DNA of 9,687 nt from Actinomycetota bacterium. GTDB taxonomy: Bacteria > Actinomycetota > Thermoleophilia > Gaiellales > Gaiellaceae. Where the stretch lies: NCBI GenBank assembly GCA_003136795.1, contig PLDP01000101.1, forward strand, positions 10,812-20,498, read 5' to 3'. The position numbers and the translations under genes are program-made. Positions 5,252-9,687 of this stretch are shown one piece after another (within the stretch, counting starts at the first letter, position 1; every line of letters starts with the position of its first letter). The notes under the pieces are model-generated. The model was not told where the DNA came from and searched no databases. It saw only the letters and a list, made by a program, of their open reading frames with translations.

Positions 5252-6049
5252 GTGAAGCGGGTCCTCACCAAGTTCTTCGCCGACCGCGGCACGCACCTCG
5301 CGGCAATGATCGCGTACTTCGCGCTCCTCTCGTTCGTGCCGCTGCTCTTCCTGTCGCTGGCCCTCCTCGGCCTCGTGCACCAGGCGGACGAGAACTCGTT
5401 CTTCGTCCGCGAGCTGTCGAAGACGTTCCCGAACACCTCGCTCGACTCGATCCTGAGCGCCGTGCGCGCGATCCAGGCGAACGCGACCGCGCTCGGGATC
5501 GTCGGCGGCGCGTTCCTGATCTGGTCGTCGCTGTCGTTCTTCAGCGTCCTCGAGAGCGCGTTCAACATCGTCTACGGCCGGCAGAACCGAGGCTTCCTGC
5601 ACGGGAAGGCGCTCGCGACCATGATGATGATCGGCTCGCTCGTCTCGCTGTTCGCGTCCCTCGTGATCGGCTCGATCGGGCAGGAGGTGCTGAAGCGCTA
5701 CGTCGGGTTCTCCGGCGACGCGGTCTCGGCGCGCGTGATCGCGATCGCGGTCTCGGCCCTCGGCCTCTTCGTGTTCCTCGCCTCCGCCTACTACGTGCTG
5801 ACGAACGCCGACGTGACGCTGCGCGAGGTGCTGCCGGGCGCGATCACCGCGGCGGTGACGCTCGAGGCGACATTCCAGCTGCTGCCGGTGTACGTCCAGG
5901 TCTCCAAGCACAACCCCGTGCTGCAGACGCTCTCGGGCCCGGCGATCCTGCTCGTCTGGCTCTACCTGATGGCGAACGTGATCGTCCTCGGGGCCGAGGT
6001 CAACTGGTGGCAGGCGGGCCGTGCGCAGCCGTCAGACGAGGTCGAGTAG
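5252..6049 (+). CDS. YihY/BrkB-family inner-membrane protein
   Basis: This 265-aa protein has about six membrane helices, near residues 16-41, 79-104, 120-141, 161-183, 193-214 and 226-248. The family signature is clear: FFADRGTHLAAMIAYFALLS at 8-27 with Pro30 after it, then AFNIVYGR at 103-110 and a final LVWLYLMANVIVLGAEVN. Members were once annotated as ribonuclease BN or the serum-resistance protein BrkB; the molecular function is not established. GTG at 5252 is the only possible start: the frame has a stop at 5228-5230 and no other start codon before the first helix. No Shine-Dalgarno is seen. It is the only complete rightward gene in the window, apparently monocistronic, and its last 18 nt overlap rdgB tail to tail. 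Confidence 0.9.
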   Translation: MKRVLTKFFADRGTHLAAMIAYFALLSFVPLLFLSLALLGLVHQADENSFFVRELSKTFPNTSLDSILSAVRAIQANATALGIVGGAFLIWSSLSFFSVLESAFNIVYGRQNRGFLHGKALATMMMIGSLVSLFASLVIGSIGQEVLKRYVGFSGDAVSARVIAIAVSALGLFVFLASAYYVLTNADVTLREVLPGAITAAVTLEATFQLLPVYVQVSKHNPVLQTLSGPAILLVWLYLMANVIVLGAEVNWWQAGRAQPSDEVE

Positions 6050-6589
6050 GAGGGATTGGGCGGCGCGGGCGCGGTGCGAGTGCTCCGCCTTCCACGCGTC
6101 GCCGAGCTCCGCGACCGTGCGCGTCTCGCCGTGCGGCACGAAGACCGGGTCGAAGCCGAAGCCTTCGCGACCCGCCGGCGCAAGCGCGATCGCCCCTTCG
6201 AGCGTGCCGGTGCCGCGCACCTCGCGGCCGTCCGGCGAGAGAGCAACGAGCTCGCAGACGTAGCGGGCGCGGCGGTCGGCCCCGTCGACGGCGGCGAGCG
6301 CCTGGTCGACGTGGCGCCCCTCGGCCCAGCGGGCCGTGAGAACTCCCGGCCCGTGGTCGAGCGCGGCGAGCTCGATCCCGGAGTCGTCGGCGAGCATCCA
6401 GCGGTCCGCCGATCCGACCAGACGTCCGTAGCGGGCCTTGATCCGAGCGTTGTCGAGGTAGGTGGCCCCGTCCTCGTCGGGAAACTCGACGCCTGCGAGC
6501 AGGTCGAGCTCCCAGCCCGGAAAGAGCGCCGCCACCTCCTCGAGCTTGTGCGGGTTGCCCGAGCAGACGGTCGCCTTCAGCGGCGCCAC
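6032..6589 (-). CDS. rdgB: XTP/dITP pyrophosphatase (RdgB/HAM1 family)
   Basis: This nucleotide-pool sanitising enzyme hydrolyses XTP, dITP and ITP to monophosphates, preventing deaminated purines from entering DNA and RNA. It has SGNPHKLEEV at 10-19 for nucleotide binding, DNARIKA at 46-52, and LADDSGIEL at 66-74 with the metal-binding and catalytic Asp pair. GPGVLTARWA at 80-89 and the C-terminal GFGFDPVF plus SHRARA complete the family pattern. Length is 185 aa, near the ~195 typical. The GTG start at 6589 lies 13 nt inside the end of mgtC, with no strong Shine-Dalgarno, so it is probably coupled. It is the last gene of murI-rph-mgtC-rdgB. Its stop overlaps the YihY gene and leaves no room for an intergenic terminator. 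Confidence 0.95.
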   Translation of the reverse strand: MAPLKATVCSGNPHKLEEVAALFPGWELDLLAGVEFPDEDGATYLDNARIKARYGRLVGSADRWMLADDSGIELAALDHGPGVLTARWAEGRHVDQALAAVDGADRRARYVCELVALSPDGREVRGTGTLEGAIALAPAGREGFGFDPVFVPHGETRTVAELGDAWKAEHSHRARAAQSLLLDLV

Positions 6590-7257
6590 CTGACCCCGAT
6601 CACGTACTCGAGGTCGGAGAGTTTCGAGACAAGCGCCTCGTCGACGTGCGGCAGCTCGAGCGTGACGACTCTCCGTTCGTGCTCGTCGCGCAGCTCGAAG
6701 TGGCGCACCTCGTCCAGCGTCGCCAGGAAGGGCCCAACGGGCTGCCCCTCCTTGAGCTCGACAACGAGCCGGTTCTCCTCGGGCTTGATCCGCTCGATGA
6801 CGCGATAGGCGAAAAGGCGCAGCGGCCAGAGCGCGAGGATCGTCAGCAGCGTCGTCGCGATCGCGGCGGCGTACCAGCCCGCGCCGGCCGCCATGCCGAT
6901 CGCCGCAGAGACCCAGAGCGAGCCCGCAGTCGTGAGCCCGCGCACCGAGAGACCTTCGCGGATGATCGCTCCGGCACCGAGAAAGCCGATGCCGGTGACG
7001 ATCTGCGCGGCGATGCGTGTCGGGTCGGCGCGCACGACGGCGTCGCCGCTCGTGAGAAACGCATGGAAGCCGTAGGCGGACATGATCGTGAAGAGGCCTG
7101 ACCCGAGCGCCACGAGCAGGTGCGTCCGGATGCCGGCCTCGCGGTCGCGGATCTCGCGCTCGACGCCGATCGCGCCGCCGAGCACGGCGGCGACGACGAG
7201 CCTCCCGAAGACGTCGAGGTCGCTGAGGGTCGGGATCGCGCTAAGCGCGAGGTGCAT
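6577..7257 (-). CDS. MgtC/SapB-family membrane protein
   Basis: This 226-aa protein combines the MgtC/SapB membrane domain with a cytoplasmic C-terminal domain of about 75 aa. The signature is in the first third: [19 protein letters not shown] at 19-37, then [16 protein letters not shown] at 41-56. Further helices include [17 protein letters not shown] and the [17 protein letters not shown] segment. MgtC is a Mg2+-starvation and intramacrophage virulence factor in enterobacteria and mycobacteria, while many family members in free-living bacteria have no known role. The C-terminal part (from about 146) fits the ACT-like domain of long MgtC proteins. ATG at 7257 follows AGGAGG (7269-7264) by 6 nt, and the gene overlaps rph by 17 nt. 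No Mg2+ leader or riboswitch is present; expression follows the operon. Confidence 0.9.
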   Translation of the reverse strand: MHLALSAIPTLSDLDVFGRLVVAAVLGGAIGVEREIRDREAGIRTHLLVALGSGLFTIMSAYGFHAFLTSGDAVVRADPTRIAAQIVTGIGFLGAGAIIREGLSVRGLTTAGSLWVSAAIGMAAGAGWYAAAIATTLLTILALWPLRLFAYRVIERIKPEENRLVVELKEGQPVGPFLATLDEVRHFELRDEHERRVVTLELPHVDEALVSKLSDLEYVIGVRWRR

Positions 7258-7954
7258 CGACCGCCTCCTGTTGGAACCGCTGCAGATCCTCGATCCCGGC
7301 TGCCGCGAGGTCGAGCAGCGCGTCGAGCCGCGCCCGGTCGAACGGCACCTTCTCCGCGGTGGACTGCACTTCGACGAACCGCCCGTCGCCGGTCATGACG
7401 ACGTTCACGTCGACGTCGGCGGCGGAGTCCTCGGAGTAGTCGAGGTCGAGTAGCGACACGCCGTCGACCACGCCGACCGACACTGCCGCAACGGAGCCGG
7501 TGAGCGCCTTCGAGAGCCCGAAGTGGTCGAGCGCCCGCTGCGCGGCGACGTACGCGCCGGTGATCGCGGCGCAGCGCGTGCCGCCGTCTGCCTGCAGAAC
7601 GTCGCAGTCGAGATAGACCGTTCGCTCGCCCAACGCCTGGAAGTCGACGACGCCGCGCAGCGCGCGGCCGATCAGCCGCTGGATCTCTACGGTGCGGCCG
7701 CCCTGCTTGCCGCGCGCGGCCTCACGGTCTGTGCGGTCACCGGTCGACGCGGGGAGCAGCGAGTACTCCGCCGTCATCCAGCCGCGGCCCGACCGGTGCA
7801 GCCAGCGCGGCACGCCCTCCTGCACCGTCGCGGTGCAGAGCACCTTCGTCTTGCCCTGCGACCAGAGGACGACGCCGTGCGGCTGCTCGAGGAACGCAGG
7901 GTCGGCGTCCACCGGGCGTAGCTCATCCGCCTTCCGCCCGTCGTTACGGCTCAC
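7241..7954 (-). CDS. rph: Ribonuclease PH
   Basis: This phosphorolytic 3'-5' exoribonuclease trims tRNA precursors and uses phosphate to release nucleoside diphosphates. It has [14 protein letters not shown] at 58-71, [19 protein letters not shown] at 82-100 and [20 protein letters not shown] at 116-135. The GGTR at 124-127 is the phosphate-binding site. The opening reads [12 protein letters not shown], a slightly divergent version of the usual RPDGR-LR start. The length of 237 aa is normal. GTG at 7954 overlaps the murI stop as GTGA and is preceded by GGAGG (7966-7962) at a 7-nt distance. Its neighbours murI and rdgB match the mycobacterial order. Confidence 0.97.
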   Translation of the reverse strand: MSRNDGRKADELRPVDADPAFLEQPHGVVLWSQGKTKVLCTATVQEGVPRWLHRSGRGWMTAEYSLLPASTGDRTDREAARGKQGGRTVEIQRLIGRALRGVVDFQALGERTVYLDCDVLQADGGTRCAAITGAYVAAQRALDHFGLSKALTGSVAAVSVGVVDGVSLLDLDYSEDSAADVDVNVVMTGDGRFVEVQSTAEKVPFDRARLDALLDLAAAGIEDLQRFQQEAVDAPRA

Positions 7955-8772
7955 GCCACCGCCTCCAGCTCACGCACTTCGACACGCTCCACGTCGCCGA
8001 GCGGCAGCTGCAGAAAGCGCTCGCCGAGCGTGCGGAACACCGACGGATCGCCCGTCGTGAGGAAGCGGTAGCGCCCCTCGCGCGTCGTATCGTTCTCGAA
8101 GCCCTTGCGCGCCAGTGTCTCGGCCACCTCGCGCGCCGTCTCGTCCGCGGAGAACACGAGCGTCACGTCGCGGCCGAACGTGCGCTGGAACACGGGACGC
8201 AGCAGCGGGTAGTGGGTGCAGCCGAGGATCACCGTGTCGCAGCCGGCGTCCTTGAGCGGCGCGGCGTACTCGCGCACCGCGGCGACGATCTCGTCGCTGT
8301 AGGTGTCGCCGGCCTCGATCAGCGGCACGAGCTTCGGGCAGGCGACCGCGGTGAAGCGGACGCCCGCGTCGAGCGTGCGCACGAGGCTCTCGTAGCGGCC
8401 GCTCGCAACCGTCAGCTCCGTCGCGAGCAGGCCGATGCGCCGGTTGCGTGTCGCCTGCACGGCAGCGTGCGCTTCGGGAACGATCACGCTCACCACCGGC
8501 ACGCCGAGCTGCTCCTGCAGGTCGGGCAAGGCGACGGAGGTCGCGGTGTTGCACGCGACGACGACCATCTTGACGCCCTGCCGTTCGAGATAGACACCGA
8601 TCTCGTGGGCGAAGCGCCGCACCTCGTCGCGGCTGCGCGGTCCGTACGGCAAGCGCGCGTGGTCGCCGAGATAAACGAAATCCTCGTACGGCATCGTCAC
8701 GAGGCACTCGTGCAAAACGGTGAGGCCGCCGACTCCTGAGTCGAAGACGCCGATGGGCCGGGAGTCGGGCAT
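7951..8772 (-). CDS. murI: Glutamate racemase
   Basis: This cofactor-independent racemase makes D-glutamate for the peptidoglycan stem peptide. It has [11 protein letters not shown] at 10-20, GDHARLPYG at 36-44, and the two catalytic cysteines: Cys74 in VACNTAT and Cys185 in GCTHYPLL. The length of 273 aa is typical. ATG at 8772 begins directly before the substrate-binding DSG motif. It has no Shine-Dalgarno but a good TAGAAT -10 box 6 nt upstream, which indicates a leaderless message. It leads the murI-rph-mgtC-rdgB operon and diverges from the secreted hydrolase across 35 bp. Confidence 0.97.
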   Translation of the reverse strand: MPDSRPIGVFDSGVGGLTVLHECLVTMPYEDFVYLGDHARLPYGPRSRDEVRRFAHEIGVYLERQGVKMVVVACNTATSVALPDLQEQLGVPVVSVIVPEAHAAVQATRNRRIGLLATELTVASGRYESLVRTLDAGVRFTAVACPKLVPLIEAGDTYSDEIVAAVREYAAPLKDAGCDTVILGCTHYPLLRPVFQRTFGRDVTLVFSADETAREVAETLARKGFENDTTREGRYRFLTTGDPSVFRTLGERFLQLPLGDVERVEVRELEAVA

Positions 8773-8778
8773 GGCGCG

Positions 8779-8784
8779 ATTCTA
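8779..8784 (-). promoter_or_regulatory. Predicted -10 box of the murI operon, leaderless
   Basis: TAGAAT on the minus strand differs from TATAAT at one base and is followed by 6 nt (CGCGCC) and then the murI ATG. It is the best of the -10 candidates in the window. The expected -35 zone (about 8801-8807) is GC-rich and unlike TTGACA. Confidence 0.6.
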
Positions 8785-8794
8785 GGGAGGCGGC

Positions 8795-8800
8795 TACTGT
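8795..8800 (+). promoter_or_regulatory. Predicted -10 box of the secreted hydrolase, leaderless
   Basis: TACTGT on the plus strand fits TAnnnT and stands 7 nt (GCCGCGG) before the ATG at 8808. It is bracketed by a 5-bp inverted repeat, GCGGC (8790-8794) and GCCGC (8801-8805), which could be an operator half-site pair or chance in GC-rich DNA. Confidence 0.5.
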
Positions 8801-8807
8801 GCCGCGG

Positions 8808-9687
8808 ATGAAGGGCCTTCTCGTCGTCGTCGCGGTCGCGCTCCTGTGGGCGGCGCCAGCCCAGGCTTTCAGCAAGCAAACGGGCTTCCAAACGATGAGC
8901 GATGGCGTCCAGATCGCCTACGACCTCTACGAGCCCGACGGCGCCCCGCCTGCCGGCGGCTGGCCCGGCGTGGTCGTCATGCACGGCCTCGGCGGCTCGA
9001 AGGACGACATGGCGATGGTCGCGGACGCCTTCGTGTCGCACGGGTATGCGGTGCTCGCGTACACCGATCGCGGCCACGGCACCTCGGGCGGCGACGCAGG
9101 CCTCGCCGGCCCCGACGACATCGCCACCGAGCGCGCGATGGTCACGTGGTTCGAGGGCCTACCGGAGGTGAGCGACACGCAGATCGGCGCGTGGGGCATC
9201 TCCTACGGCGGTGGCATGACGTGGAACGGCCTCGTAGCCGGCATCCCCTACAAGGCGGCCGAGGTCGTCGAGACCTGGACCGATCTCTTCAGCGCGCTCT
9301 GGCCGCAGAACATCGCGAAGTCCGGCATCGTGCTCGGCTTCGCGAAGGCGATCGACGCGCGCTCGCCGCTGATCGCGGCCAACGAGAGCGATGCGATCCA
9401 CTCGACGAACATGCCCGCGCTGAAGCTGCTCGCGGACTCGCGCTCGTCGTACACGCAGCTGCCGAAGATCAAGACGCCCGTCTACATGTTCCAGGGGCGC
9501 GTCGACTACGCGTTCGACGTGACGCAGGCGCTCAACGGCTACAACCGCGTCGCAGGGCCGAAGCACCTCTACATCGGGCAGTTCGGCCACACGCCCTCGA
9601 CGTTCCCGGGACCGGATGTCGCCTACGTGCTCTCGCAGGGCCTCGCCTGGTACGACCACTACTTGAAGGGTGAGCCGAACGGCATCG
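8808..9687 (+). CDS. Secreted alpha/beta hydrolase, CocE/NonD or S15-like (runs off right edge)
   Basis: 293 codons are present and the frame is still open at the edge. Residues 1-20 are a signal peptide (short basic start, hydrophobic core LLVVVAVALLW, AQA|F cleavage), so the enzyme works outside the membrane. The fold is an alpha/beta hydrolase: an oxyanion-region MHGLGGSK at 58-65, DRGHGTSGG at 87-95, and nucleophile elbow GISYGG at 130-135 with Ser132. Asp233 in GRVDYAFD and His261 in FGHTPS are in the right order and spacing to complete the triad. GISYGG and the downstream GLAWYDHYLKG segment resemble CocE/NonD or X-Pro dipeptidyl-peptidase (S15) proteins, which often carry a C-terminal jelly-roll domain beyond the catalytic part. 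The substrate, ester or peptide, cannot be told. ATG at 8808 is set by the signal peptide and by TACTGT 7 nt upstream. Confidence 0.88.
   Translation, partial: MKGLLVVVAVALLWAAPAQAFSKQTGFQTMSDGVQIAYDLYEPDGAPPAGGWPGVVVMHGLGGSKDDMAMVADAFVSHGYAVLAYTDRGHGTSGGDAGLAGPDDIATERAMVTWFEGLPEVSDTQIGAWGISYGGGMTWNGLVAGIPYKAAEVVETWTDLFSALWPQNIAKSGIVLGFAKAIDARSPLIAANESDAIHSTNMPALKLLADSRSSYTQLPKIKTPVYMFQGRVDYAFDVTQALNGYNRVAGPKHLYIGQFGHTPSTFPGPDVAYVLSQGLAWYDHYLKGEPNGI

Noticed and set aside
4246..5568. 440-codon minus-strand frame spanning pyrE, the small protein, the roadblock gene and part of the YihY gene.
   Set aside because: It crosses four well-supported genes in another frame and is Arg/Ala/Pro-rich without domains.
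4966..6339. 457-codon plus-strand frame overlapping the roadblock gene, the YihY gene and rdgB.
   Set aside because: It has shadow composition and covers the recognisable genes out of frame.
7970..8875. 301-codon minus-strand frame over murI.
   Set aside because: It is the +1 shadow of murI; murI carries both catalytic cysteines and the DSG motif.

Overview
The window is a densely packed piece of a high-GC bacterial chromosome. It holds fifteen genes, thirteen complete and one cut at each edge, and no intergenic gap exceeds about 75 bp. I see no RNA genes, mobile elements, CRISPR arrays or other signs of horizontal transfer. Codon use is uniformly GC-rich, with many GTG and TTG starts. The gene set, the murI-rph-rdgB order (as in mycobacteria), and start sites that sit directly behind a -10 box all point to Actinomycetota. 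A deep lineage such as Thermoleophilia (Gaiellales or Solirubrobacterales type) is my best guess, but this is inference and no marker gene was compared.

Positions 1-5228 read leftwards (minus strand). In transcription order they encode a Roadblock/LC7 protein, a 66-aa one-helix membrane protein, PyrE, nucleoid protein HU, PyrF, a membrane-anchored LysM protein, a D-Ala-D-Ala carboxypeptidase, a PfkB-family sugar-phosphate kinase and the N-terminus of GuaB. Spacing and signals split this run into four likely units: roadblock-membrane protein-pyrE; hup alone, with its own -35/-10, a strong Shine-Dalgarno and a hairpin after it; pyrF-lysM-dacA-pfkB, translationally coupled; and guaB with its own -10. 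Together they cover UMP synthesis, the first step of GMP synthesis, chromosome packing and peptidoglycan trimming.

Positions 5252-6049 read rightwards and encode a YihY/BrkB membrane protein. It diverges from the roadblock gene with almost no spacer and overlaps the 3' end of rdgB. Positions 6032-8772 read leftwards as a tight murI-rph-mgtC-rdgB operon: cell-wall D-glutamate, tRNA 3' processing, an MgtC-like membrane protein and dNTP-pool cleaning. From 8808 to the right edge a secreted alpha/beta hydrolase diverges from murI.

There is no obvious new defence or biosynthetic system here; most genes are housekeeping. The most notable signal is in gene starts. Five of the six operon-leading starts that lack a Shine-Dalgarno have a TAnnnT hexamer exactly 6-7 nt before the start codon, and the sixth has a near match. 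None of the nine internal or SD-led starts does. This predicts systematic leaderless transcription and two back-to-back divergent promoters, and it helps fix several start codons. The least understood genes are the Roadblock protein and the 66-aa membrane protein ahead of pyrE.
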